From positions 1,889,501 through 1,953,500 of the forward strand of contig LVEI03000001.1 in assembly GCA_001595385.3 (NCBI GenBank): DNA of 64,000 nucleotides, written 5' to 3'. A model generated the notes under the pieces. That model made no database searches, had not been told where the DNA came from, and worked only from the letters and a program-made list of their open reading frames with translations. Positions 8,137 to 16,475 of this stretch are shown one piece after another (position 1 is the first letter of the stretch; every line of letters begins with the position of its first letter). This DNA is from Deltaproteobacteria bacterium GWC2_55_46. GTDB lineage: Bacteria > Desulfobacterota > GWC2-55-46. The translations under genes and the position numbers were made by a program.

Positions 8137-10899
8137 CTACCAGCTTAGATGGCGCGTAACGAATGAGTTGCCTCTCCTTACCAGGAGCTTTCTGCTCTCA
8201 TCGGCTGCCAGGATAAAGATGGCGAAAGGCAGGGCGAGCGTCATCTCGGAGAGGGTAAGGTGGTATGTGCCGAAGAGCTTCTGCGCGACATGATTGTTTG
8301 AGATTATCCATACGAGCGCGAGTTCAGTGAAGATGCCGATAAGCACCAGCCTGTTCGAGAAGAGCCCTTTCCTGAAGACCGATTCCCTCCTTGTCCTGCA
8401 GACCATCACGTTGGCTATCTGGCAGATGACGATGCTTACGAAGAAGGCTGTCACGGCCTTCATGTAAAGCGGGTCAGATGCCTGCAGGCTCTCTCCCCAT
8501 CTCCACCCGCCGGCGTATAGAATCGTAAAGTACGAAAAGAACCCGGCCACCGCCTGGATGACCCCATAGAAGCCGTAGGAGACGAGAAGGAGCTTCCCTG
8601 AGAGAAGACGCTCGCTCCTCGGCCTTGGCGGCCTTGACATGACGTCATCCTCTGGTGTCTCCGTCCCGAGGCCGAGCGCCGGAAGGATATCCGTGCCCAG
8701 GTCTATCGAGAGTATGAGGAGCACGGTAAGAGGCAACGGGACACCGAGGAGGACAAAGGCGATGAAGGGGAGTATCTCCGGGACGTTGCTCGTAAGTATG
8801 TACTGGATGAACTTCCTTATGTTACTGAATACCGTCCTGCCCTCCTCGATCGCGTTGACGATAGTTGCGAAGTTGTCGTCAAGGAGGACCATGTCGGCCG
8901 CCTCCCTGGCGACCTCTGTGCCGGCGATACCCATAGCGACCCCCATGTCGGCGTGCTTAAGCGCAGGCGCGTCGTTCACCCCGTCGCCTGTGACCGTCAC
9001 CACCTCCCCCATGGACTGTAGCGTCTTCACTATGCGTAGCTTCTGCATGGGCGAGGTCCTGGCGAAGATGATGTTCTCCCTCCCGAGGAACTCCTTGAGC
9101 TCATCCTCGCCGCACCTGTGGAGATCTTCCCCGGTCATCACGTTGGGCTGCTGAGTGCGGTCTATGACGCCTGCTATCCTTGCGACCGCCTCGGCGGTGG
9201 TGCTGTGGTCACCGGTTATCATTATGACCTTTATCCCGGCGGCCTTGCACCTTGAGACGGCTTCAGGGATCTCCTTTCTCGGCGGGTCCATCATCCCGGC
9301 GAGGCCCACGAAGACGAACGAGTCTTCAGCTGCTGTCGCGTCCTCTGACCAGGCGAGCCCAAGCACCCGTTCGCCCCTTGAGGCCATGCGCTCGTAATGG
9401 CGGATTATCTCCTCCTTGTGCCTTTCCTCCAGCTGGACTATGGAGCCGCCAAGGAGCAAGCTGCGGCTTTTTTCAAGCACTACTTCTGGAGCGCCCTTGA
9501 TATATGCCGCTGCTACTCCATCCGTTTCGTTAAAGGTGATCATTCTTCGTTTGGCGGAATCGAATGGAGATTCTTTAAGTCTCCTGTTCTCCTCCATTAT
9601 CCTGTCGATCTGAGCATGTACGGCGGCAAAGCGCATGAGGGCCGTCTCTGTCGGGTCGCCGTGAAATTCCCCGCCGACCAGCCTGGCGTTGTTGCAGAGG
9701 ACCGCGATCTTGACAAGCTCGTCAAAACCTTCCAACCGCTCTATCCATTTTTCATGGACGTTTCTTTCTTCCATCCCGAGGAAGAGCGTCCTTACAGAGA
9801 CCCTGTTCTCGGTTATGGTTCCGGTCTTGTCGGTGCAGATGACGGTTGTAGAGCCGAGCGTTTCGACAGATTCGAGGCGCTTTATGAGGGCCTTTCTCCT
9901 GGCTATCCGCTCCGAGGCCATGCTGAGCGAGAGGGTTACCGTTGGAAGGAGCCCCTCTGGCACGTTCGCCACGATTATCCCTATGGCGAAGAGCATCCCT
10001 GCCAGGAGCGTGTCGCCGGAGAGGACGCTTACCGAGAAAAAGATCGCGCCCACGGCTATGGCGATAGTGGATATGATCCTTATGAAGCGCTTCAGTTCTT
10101 TGCCCAGCGGGCTGGCGACCACGTCCGTCCGCTTCGTAAGCCCCGCGAGCCTCCCGATATGCGTGCTCATGCCGGTTGAATAGACTATCGCGGCGCCGTT
10201 GCCGGATTGCACGGTGGTGCCTGAGAAGACCATGTTCCTCGATTCGAGGATATTCTCATGGGTGCACTGGAGCTTCCTGAGCTTGGGCTCCGATTCCCCG
10301 GTAAGGGAAGAGTGGTCGACCCTTAGCGAGTTCTCCTCCATGAGCCTCCCATCAGCCGGTACCTTGTCGCCTTCTTCAAGGAATATGATATCCCCCGGCA
10401 CGACCCTGCCGGCCGGGATGGTCTTTCTCACCCCGTCCCTCAGTACATCTATCTTCTCGGGCATCATCTTCCTGAAGCTCTCTATGATCCGTTCGGATTC
10501 GTACTCCTGGATGAAGGCGAATATAGCGTTAATGAGGACGACGCCGGTTATCGCGAGCCCTATGTAGAGGTTTCCGCCGCCGGGGGAGAGCCTTTCGGCG
10601 GCAAAGGCGAGGATGGCGCCAATCCACAGGAGGATGGCGAAGAAGTTGAAGAGCTGTTTTCCGAACCTCCTGTACAGGGGGTTCCGTTCCCGCACCTCGA
10701 AGGTGTTTGGCCCGTAGAGGAAGAGACGTTTGTCGGCCTCTTTGGTGGTGAGCCCGCCAGCGGATGCCTCAAGCCTTTTAAAGAGCTCTTCGAGGCCTAT
10801 CTTGTGCTCGTCGTCTCTGGAGGATCGGTCGGCCGGGGTTGGATTCTGGGGGGTCTGGTCATGAGGAGCGCCGGTCCGGAAAAGTTTCCTCATAAACAA
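8137..10899 (-). CDS. P-type cation ATPase, Na,K-ATPase-like (P2C type)
   Basis: This 920-residue membrane pump has the full P-type layout. There is an N-terminal cation-ATPase domain, the actuator TGES, the phosphorylation site DKTGTIT (Asp near residue 355), a nucleotide domain, TGDGVNDAPALK, and ten predicted helices. Helix 4 has NVPEGLLPTVTLSL, helix 5 TSNVPEILPF (about residue 700) and helix 6 IDLGTDILPA (about 730). These match Na,K-/H,K-ATPases rather than SERCA. Helix 8 has QIANVMVCRTRRESVF. No beta-subunit gene is visible. Transported ions cannot be read with certainty; Na+ export or K+ exchange is likely. It follows the Cys-rich gene by 32 bp. Confidence 0.9.
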   Translation of the reverse strand: MFMRKLFRTGAPHDQTPQNPTPADRSSRDDEHKIGLEELFKRLEASAGGLTTKEADKRLFLYGPNTFEVRERNPLYRRFGKQLFNFFAILLWIGAILAFAAERLSPGGGNLYIGLAITGVVLINAIFAFIQEYESERIIESFRKMMPEKIDVLRDGVRKTIPAGRVVPGDIIFLEEGDKVPADGRLMEENSLRVDHSSLTGESEPKLRKLQCTHENILESRNMVFSGTTVQSGNGAAIVYSTGMSTHIGRLAGLTKRTDVVASPLGKELKRFIRIISTIAIAVGAIFFSVSVLSGDTLLAGMLFAIGIIVANVPEGLLPTVTLSLSMASERIARRKALIKRLESVETLGSTTVICTDKTGTITENRVSVRTLFLGMEERNVHEKWIERLEGFDELVKIAVLCNNARLVGGEFHGDPTETALMRFAAVHAQIDRIMEENRRLKESPFDSAKRRMITFNETDGVAAAYIKGAPEVVLEKSRSLLLGGSIVQLEERHKEEIIRHYERMASRGERVLGLAWSEDATAAEDSFVFVGLAGMMDPPRKEIPEAVSRCKAAGIKVIMITGDHSTTAEAVARIAGVIDRTQQPNVMTGEDLHRCGEDELKEFLGRENIIFARTSPMQKLRIVKTLQSMGEVVTVTGDGVNDAPALKHADMGVAMGIAGTEVAREAADMVLLDDNFATIVNAIEEGRTVFSNIRKFIQYILTSNVPEILPFIAFVLLGVPLPLTVLLILSIDLGTDILPALGLGTETPEDDVMSRPPRPRSERLLSGKLLLVSYGFYGVIQAVAGFFSYFTILYAGGWRWGESLQASDPLYMKAVTAFFVSIVICQIANVMVCRTRRESVFRKGLFSNRLVLIGIFTELALVWIISNNHVAQKLFGTYHLTLSEMTLALPFAIFILAADESRKLLVRRGNSFVTRHLSW

Positions 10900-10931
10900 C
10901 CGTCCTCTGAAAGGATGAAGATACAGGTGCC

Positions 10932-11207
10932 TTAACTTCTGAAAAGCCTCTTAAGCTCTTTCAATGGGTCTTCGGGGGCTGTTGTCGACATGGCGCCTTC
11001 CAGGTGCTCGAAGTACTCGCAGAAGTTTGACCTCTCTTTATCGATTACCCGTTCGGCTGAGGGCTCGCGGCAATCGTTGTACGCACTCCTGTCATGGAAC
11101 CGGCAGTTAAGGCAGACCTTGACGTCTGACCCGCACGCCGGGCAAGCGTCTGCTCTGCCGGGTTTTCCGGCATCAAGTACTTTCCTGCAATGAAAGCAAA
11201 TGGCCAT
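10932..11207 (-). CDS. Small Cys-rich zinc-ribbon-like protein
   Basis: This 91-residue soluble protein has several CxxC-type elements: CFHCRKVL near the N-terminus, CPACGSDVKVCLNC in the middle, then single Cys in NDCRE and NFCEYFEH. The pattern suggests one or two zinc ribbons. The C-terminus is short and charged (DPLKELKRLF). Function unknown. It lies 32 bp upstream of the P-type ATPase on the same strand, so the two are probably co-transcribed. Confidence 0.8.
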   Translation of the reverse strand: MAICFHCRKVLDAGKPGRADACPACGSDVKVCLNCRFHDRSAYNDCREPSAERVIDKERSNFCEYFEHLEGAMSTTAPEDPLKELKRLFRS

Positions 11208-11457
11208 AATTTATTATATTTTACCATAGTCGGGTGAAAATGGAACCATAAGAGGCTATTCTAATAATATCGTTAAAAAACAAGTAGATGGCAGTTGGTG
11301 GCAGGGTTTTGGTTATAGTTGTTACATTTTTTACTATTGACAATCGCATGATAGTGTTATACAAGGATAAAATCCTCCTATACGGGTTTTTTCATTTGGC
11401 AGGGAGTCGGTCTTGGGAAACGGCAACAGGTTTTTTTTGCGGCAGACAGGGGATGTG

Positions 11458-11766
11458 ATGAAGAGATTTTTGTGGATGATGGCTGTCATCATTGGCATGG
11501 GGGGCATGGGGGGCGTAGGGGCCTCTTTGGGAGCGACAAAGGCGGTTGCCGGGGAGGGTGTTCCCGATAGCGTGCTCGTAGCCTACAATGACACGGCCTT
11601 CTCAAACTTTGATATGTTTGTCACCGCCCTTGAGCTCACCCGGGAAAACTCCGCCGACGCAGATATTAGCGAGGGAGCGAAAAAAAACCGAGCGCAGGAA
11701 GATACGAAAGAGGAGACTTACCGGAGCTCCGGAGGACATCTTAAGCCCCTCGATACCAAACCATAG
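11458..11766 (+). CDS. Small exported protein, unknown
   Basis: From the ATG at 11458 this is a 102-residue protein. It has a Met/Gly-rich hydrophobic signal peptide (MKRFLWMMAVIIGMGGMGG...) and a polar, charged mature part. The ATG is preferred because AGGGG lies just upstream; a TTG at 11413 would put 15 polar residues before the signal. I recognise no family. A strong terminator follows, so it is a single-gene unit. Confidence 0.6.
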   Translation: MKRFLWMMAVIIGMGGMGGVGASLGATKAVAGEGVPDSVLVAYNDTAFSNFDMFVTALELTRENSADADISEGAKKNRAQEDTKEETYRSSGGHLKPLDTKP

Positions 11767-11790
11767 CTGAAACGGCCTATGAATCTTAAA

Positions 11791-11823
11791 TAAAAAAGGG
11801 AGGGCTTTGCCCTCCCTTTTTTT
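11791..11823. terminator. Bidirectional rho-independent terminator
   Basis: GGGAGGG (11798-11804) and CCCTCCC (11810-11816) pair around a CTTTG loop. They are flanked by A6 on the left and T7 on the right, so the hairpin can terminate on either strand. It ends the small exported gene. Confidence 0.9.
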
Positions 11824-12218
11824 CTGCGACCTGCCGTAAGTCAGGTCCCTCACGATATGCAAGCGCCTCGGCTTGGCCGTTCTTGACTACCCTCAAGTTC
11901 CTGATATGATTTTCATCAGGCCGGTCAGAGTTCCCTGGGCTTTATTCCAGTCTGCTCTGTGCTCACCCCGGCAGGCTTGAATAAGGCCGATTCTCGCCGT
12001 CTTCAAAATTCGTCATGCGGGGCCCGAAAAAAGTACGTCTCATTCCTTATCTTCAGACTCCTTGCATCTTGACCTCATCTGCAGCCTGGACGTGAGTTTT
12101 TAGTTCGGCAACCTGTCAGTCATCCTTTGTTCATTTCGCCGCCGTATTATGTTTCTTGCGCGCCGGTTCTCATTTTTCTCTTCGAATGGGAGAGGTAAAC
12201 CCCCTCCGGGACCATATA
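11824..12218. other. Non-coding gap before the oxidase operon
   Basis: About 395 bp lie between the terminator and the chosen sco start. I see no convincing gene, RNA or good promoter here. The only structure is a short inverted repeat CCTGAT...ATCAGG near 11899-11919. Reading frames in this stretch have no recognisable content. Confidence 0.5.
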
Positions 12219-12983
12219 ATGCCAAGACGAAAGCCCGACAACAGACAATGGCACCTCTTCCTTTTATTGTTTCTGCTGGCTTATCCGGCGTACTCGCGAG
12301 CAGAGGTCGTAGAGAGGCCGGGGGAGAAGGTTTCGATGGGGCAGGCCTTTATCGACGAATCTGGCGCAAGGGTCACCCTCGGCTCTCTTATCGACAGGCC
12401 TACGATACTTTCGTTCGCGTATTTCGGGTGCAAGGATATGTGTAATACGCTGCTTGCAAACCTCGCTGACTCACTTGGCCGGCTCGACGCGATACCCGGC
12501 CAGGACTATCGCGTCATCACAGTGAGCTTCGATGAGAGGGACACCCCGGAGGAGGCGGCCTACAAGAAACAAAATCTCTTGAAGGCCGTCGGCAGCCCCT
12601 TCCCTGAAGGGGCGTGGAGCTTCCTAACAGGCTCGCCGGAGGCGATAGGGGCGTTGACAGGCTCGACGGGGTATGAGTTCAGCAGGGCGGGGCGGGGATA
12701 TAACCACTCCGGCGCGCTCGTGGCGCTCTCGCCCGACGGCAGGATAATAAGGTACTTCTACGGTGGGAGCTATCTACCTGCCGACCTCAAGATGGCTATT
12801 GTCGAAGGCAGAGAAGGCAGGGTGACGGCGTCGATAAGGAAGGCCGTCACCTACTGCTACAGCCTTGTGCCCGAGGGCAGGGGCTTCGCGTTTGCCTTTA
12901 TCAGGTACGCCGGGCTGGGCACGCTCCTTTTCGCGGCGGCGTTCATCATCTGGCTTTCAGGCAAGCCCGGCAGGGGCCGATAG
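12219..12983 (+). CDS. SCO1/SenC-type copper chaperone
   Basis: This membrane-anchored thioredoxin-fold protein delivers copper to the CuA site of cytochrome oxidase. It has a signal/anchor (about residues 12-30), the Sco motif CKDMC at about 71-75, a distal metal-ligand His in NHSGAL (about 161), and an extra C-terminal helix (IRYAGLGTLLFAAAFIIWL). I chose the ATG at 12219; in-frame ATGs at 12156 and 12186 would extend the N-terminus. It ends 1 bp before coxA and leads the oxidase operon. Confidence 0.9.
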   Translation: MPRRKPDNRQWHLFLLLFLLAYPAYSRAEVVERPGEKVSMGQAFIDESGARVTLGSLIDRPTILSFAYFGCKDMCNTLLANLADSLGRLDAIPGQDYRVITVSFDERDTPEEAAYKKQNLLKAVGSPFPEGAWSFLTGSPEAIGALTGSTGYEFSRAGRGYNHSGALVALSPDGRIIRYFYGGSYLPADLKMAIVEGREGRVTASIRKAVTYCYSLVPEGRGFAFAFIRYAGLGTLLFAAAFIIWLSGKPGRGR

Positions 12984-12984
12984 C

Positions 12985-14601
12985 ATGGCGGAGTCCGCGG
13001 CAAGGGATAGCTATCTTGATGGAGGGCCCGGCAGGACCGGGCTTTCATCCTGGGTCTTCTCAACCGACCATAAGAGGATAGCCCTGCTTTACCTTGCGGC
13101 CATTATGGCCATGTTTGTCGCCGGTGTAGTACTTGGCTTTCTCATGCGCCTTGAGCTTATAGCCAGAGGGCCCACGATAATGGAGGCAGGGACCTATAAC
13201 GCCCTCTTTACCCTCCACGGCGTCATAATGCTCTTCCTGTTCATCATCCCGGTGATAATGAGCGTCTTCGGCAACTTCCTCCTGCCGCTGATGATCGGGG
13301 CCAGGGACGTCGCCTTCCCGAGGCTCAACCTGCTGTCATGGTGGATATACCTTGCCGGGGCAACGCTTGCGATAACGACGCTTCTTTTGGGCCCGGCCGA
13401 CACGGGCTGGACCTTCTACGCCCCCTACAGCCTCCTCACCGGCACGCATGTCTCTCTCGCCGTATTTTCGGTCTTTGTCCTCGGCCTCTCGTCGATCTTG
13501 ACAGGCATAAACTTCGTTACCACAGTCCACAGGCTCCGCGCCCCGGGTATGAGCTGGCACAGGCTGCCGCTTTTCGTATGGGCTGTCTATGCCACGGCGT
13601 GGATACAGATCATAGCCACACCGATACTCGGCGTAAACCTCCTGCTGGTCATAGCCGAGAGGGCCTTCGGCATCGGGGTCTTCGACCCGGCCAAGGGCGG
13701 CGATCCGATACTCTACCAGCACCTCTTCTGGATATACTCCCATCCGGCTGTCTACATAATGATACTCCCGGCCCTTGGGGTCATCTCCGAGATAGTCCCT
13801 GTATTCGCGAGAAGGGTCATCTTCGGCTACAAGGCCATAGCCTATTCGAGCATAGGCATCGCCGCTGTCGGCTCTCTCGTATGGGGCCATCACATGTTCG
13901 TGAGCGGCTACAGCTACACAGCCGGGGTGATATTCTCCTTTTTCACATTTCTTGTCGCCATACCGAGCGCGATAAAGGTATATAACTGGGTCGGGACCTA
14001 CTACAAGAGCTCTACTGTTGCCGATACGCCTTATTATTTCGTGCTCGCCTTCATCTACATGTTCTCCGTCGGCGGGCTCACCGGCCTCATCCTCGGCACG
14101 CTTTCGGTGAACGTCCACCTCCACGATACCTACTTCGTGGTGGCCCACTTTCATTACATAAAGTTCGGGGCGGCGGCCTTCGGCTTCTTCGCGGCGCTCC
14201 ATTTCTGGTTCCCCAAGATCTTCGGCAGGATGTATAACCGGCGGTTTGCCAACTACTCGCTCCTTACGCTCTTCATAGGCTTCAACATGCTCTTTTTCCC
14301 GATGTTCGTCCTCGGCTTCGAAGGCATGCCGAGAAGGTACTACGACTACCTGCCGCAGTACGCAAACATGCAGATACTCTCTATCGTAGGTTCATGGGTG
14401 CTCGTCCTTGGTCTCTCGCTTATGATCGGGAACCTCGTAAGGGCCCTTTTCAGGGGCGAGCCGGCCCCCGCAAACCCGTGGGGCGCGGCGACCCTCGAAT
14501 GGCAGGTCCCGTCTCCTCCTCCGCGGGAGAACTTCGCGGAGATACCGAAGGTCGAGCACGGGCCATATCACTTCAAGCGCCCGGGCGGGGGGCGCGCATG
14601 A
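12985..14601 (+). CDS. coxA: Cytochrome c oxidase subunit I, A2-type
   Basis: This 538-residue, 12-helix catalytic subunit reduces O2 to water and pumps protons. Heme and copper ligands are visible in LFTLHGVIMLF, WIYSHPAVY, GHHMFVSG and VVAHFHYIKFG. The motif YSHPAVY replaces the Glu-containing GHPEVY, placing it in the A2 group with Thermus-type caa3 enzymes. The D-channel segment GARDVAFPRLN and the K-channel Lys in SAIKVYNWVG are kept. I chose ATG 12985 (MAESAARD), 1 bp after the sco stop; an upstream in-frame extension inside sco is not plausible. Confidence 0.95.
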   Translation: MAESAARDSYLDGGPGRTGLSSWVFSTDHKRIALLYLAAIMAMFVAGVVLGFLMRLELIARGPTIMEAGTYNALFTLHGVIMLFLFIIPVIMSVFGNFLLPLMIGARDVAFPRLNLLSWWIYLAGATLAITTLLLGPADTGWTFYAPYSLLTGTHVSLAVFSVFVLGLSSILTGINFVTTVHRLRAPGMSWHRLPLFVWAVYATAWIQIIATPILGVNLLLVIAERAFGIGVFDPAKGGDPILYQHLFWIYSHPAVYIMILPALGVISEIVPVFARRVIFGYKAIAYSSIGIAAVGSLVWGHHMFVSGYSYTAGVIFSFFTFLVAIPSAIKVYNWVGTYYKSSTVADTPYYFVLAFIYMFSVGGLTGLILGTLSVNVHLHDTYFVVAHFHYIKFGAAAFGFFAALHFWFPKIFGRMYNRRFANYSLLTLFIGFNMLFFPMFVLGFEGMPRRYYDYLPQYANMQILSIVGSWVLVLGLSLMIGNLVRALFRGEPAPANPWGAATLEWQVPSPPPRENFAEIPKVEHGPYHFKRPGGGRA

Positions 14602-15206
14602 AAGGGGCCGAGGTCCGGCACAGGGACTATACCGGCGCGAAGATCGGGATGTGGCTATTCCTTTTTACCGAGTTCTTCCTCTTCTTCGCCCCGGTGCTCC
14701 TCTACACCGTTTTCAGGCTGAAGCACGCTGCCGCCTTTGCTGACGCGAGCCTGAAGCTTGATCTTCGGCTCGGCGCGGTAAATACGGCGATACTCCTTAC
14801 GAGCAGCCTGACGATGGCCCTGTCCGTCTCTGCCATGCAGAAGGGTAAATACTACATTACGCTCGCCATGCTCGGCGCGACCTTCTCACTCGGTGTCGCC
14901 TTTCTGGTCAACAAGTACTTTGAATGGGTCGCGAAGATATATCACGGCATATATCCCGGCTCTGAGGCGTTGGCGCAGGGCCCGCCCGGCGAGCCGCTTT
15001 TCTATGGCCTCTATTATTTTCTTACGGGCCTGCACGGCATTCACGTTGCAGCGGGTTTGTGCGGGGTCGGCTTTGCCGCGGCCCTTGTTTTAAGAGGCAG
15101 GATCACGGGCAAAGATTACGTGAAGCTTGAGAACACCGGGCTCTATTGGCACCTGGTCGATGTCATATGGATATACTTGTTTCCGATCTTTTATCTTGTC
15201 AGGTGA
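14598..15206 (+). CDS. coxC: Cytochrome c oxidase subunit III
   Basis: This 202-residue membrane protein is the five-helix short form of subunit III. The YTGAKIGMWLFLFTEFFLFF start and the GLHGIHVAAGLCG and LYWHLVDVIWIYLFPIFYL segments are typical of the family. The ATG at 14598 overlaps the coxA stop as ATGA, so it is translationally coupled to coxA. Confidence 0.95.
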   Translation: MKGAEVRHRDYTGAKIGMWLFLFTEFFLFFAPVLLYTVFRLKHAAAFADASLKLDLRLGAVNTAILLTSSLTMALSVSAMQKGKYYITLAMLGATFSLGVAFLVNKYFEWVAKIYHGIYPGSEALAQGPPGEPLFYGLYYFLTGLHGIHVAAGLCGVGFAAALVLRGRITGKDYVKLENTGLYWHLVDVIWIYLFPIFYLVR

Positions 15207-15211
15207 ACGGC

Positions 15212-15505
15212 ATGGAGACCAAAGAGGCCCCGCATACGATAGTAAAGTACTCGACCCTTGCGCTCGTCTGGGCGGCGCTGCTTGCGCTTACATGGCTTAC
15301 GATAACCGTCTCTGGCCTTGGTTTCGGCTCTTTAAGCATTATAGCCCCGTTCCTCATAGCCTCTGTCAAGGCATTCCTGGTGGTGGACTATTTCATGCAC
15401 CTGAAATACGAGAGGCCTTTTTTTAAATGGCTCCTGCTGGTGGTGCTCGGCACAGTGCTGATACTCGCCTTGCTGGTCTATAGTGATGTGGCGTACAGGG
15501 GCTAA
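15212..15505 (+). CDS. coxD: Cytochrome c oxidase subunit IV family protein
   Basis: This 97-residue protein has three predicted helices and the FLVVDYFMHLKYE signature of bacterial subunit IV (CtaF/COX4_pro type). The ATG at 15212 lies five bases after the coxC stop. It is a small accessory subunit of the caa3 oxidase. Confidence 0.9.
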   Translation: METKEAPHTIVKYSTLALVWAALLALTWLTITVSGLGFGSLSIIAPFLIASVKAFLVVDYFMHLKYERPFFKWLLLVVLGTVLILALLVYSDVAYRG

Positions 15506-15533
15506 ACAGGGCCAAAACACTTGAGAGGTAAGC

Positions 15534-16475
15534 ATGTCCCAGGCCGCTACCATAATCGGGAGAGATACTGACCTTGTCTTTTACATAGTGACGGGTATCT
15601 GCGCGCTCCTTCTCTTTCTCATCCTCTTTTTCCTCCTCTACTTTGCCTTCAGGTACAGTAGGCAAAGGAACCCTCATTCAACCGACGTCGAGGGGAATCC
15701 CACCCTTGAGCTGTCCTTCCTTGGCGGTTCGCTCGCAATAGTACTCGTGATGTTCGTCCTCGGGTGGGACGGGTACAGAGCATTAAAGAGCGCGCCCCCC
15801 GCCAATGCCCTTGAGGTAAAGGCAAAAGGGCAGATGTGGGTATGGACTTTCGAGTACCCCAACGGTGCTCAGCACAACCAGCTCGTCCTCCCGGCAGGAG
15901 AGCCCGTTAAGATGAGCATGACCTCATTGGACGTCATCCACAGCTTCTATGTGCCTGCCTTCAGGGTGAAGCAGGACGCCCTTCCGGGGGTAGAGAGGAC
16001 GATCTGGTTCGTCCCTGATACCACTGGCACATACGACCTTTTCTGCGCCGAGTACTGCGGCACAGGCCATTCGGCCATGATAACAAAGGCGGTCGTGGTA
16101 AGCGGGGCTGATTTTACCGCGTGGCTCAAGGGAGAAAAGGAGATATCGCCCGCCGCCGCGCCAGCGGCGAAAGAGGCTGGGGCGCCCAAAGGGGAGGAGC
16201 TATATAAAAGCAAGGGCTGCAGCGCCTGCCATACAATCGACGGAGGAAAGTCGATCGGCCCGACCTTCAAGGGGCTCTTCGGGTCAAAGGTGAAGGTAGC
16301 GACAGGCGGGAAGGTCCGCGAGGTGGTGGTAGATGAGCAATACATAAGAAGGTCCGAGCTTGAGCCGAACGCGGATATAGTCGAAGGCTACCAGCCCGTG
16401 ATGCCTCCGCAGAAGGGGGTGCTGAAGGAGGAGGAGATAGAGGCGCTGATAGAGTTTATCAGGAGGCTGAAGTGA
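15534..16475 (+). CDS. coxB: Cytochrome c oxidase subunit II with fused cytochrome c (caa3 type)
   Basis: This 313-residue electron-entry subunit has two N-terminal helices (about 15-45 and 58-80) and a cupredoxin domain. The complete CuA site comprises His in DVIHSFYVP and Cys, Glu, Cys, His and Met in CAEYCGTGHSAM (about 170-182). An Ala/Pro linker joins it to a C-terminal cytochrome c with CSACH (about 229) and a probable axial Met in VMPPQKG (about 289). The fusion defines a caa3 oxidase taking electrons from soluble cytochrome c. GAGAGG precedes the ATG. It is last in the operon, whereas subunit II is usually first. Confidence 0.95.
   Translation: MSQAATIIGRDTDLVFYIVTGICALLLFLILFFLLYFAFRYSRQRNPHSTDVEGNPTLELSFLGGSLAIVLVMFVLGWDGYRALKSAPPANALEVKAKGQMWVWTFEYPNGAQHNQLVLPAGEPVKMSMTSLDVIHSFYVPAFRVKQDALPGVERTIWFVPDTTGTYDLFCAEYCGTGHSAMITKAVVVSGADFTAWLKGEKEISPAAAPAAKEAGAPKGEELYKSKGCSACHTIDGGKSIGPTFKGLFGSKVKVATGGKVREVVVDEQYIRRSELEPNADIVEGYQPVMPPQKGVLKEEEIEALIEFIRRLK

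Noticed and set aside
11337-11363. Possible promoter TTGACA...TATACA before the small exported gene
   Set aside because: The spacer is only 15 bp; too short to call with confidence.
13336-14202. Minus-strand frame of 288 codons opposite coxA
   Set aside because: coxA motifs are complete; the antisense translation is low-complexity charged sequence.
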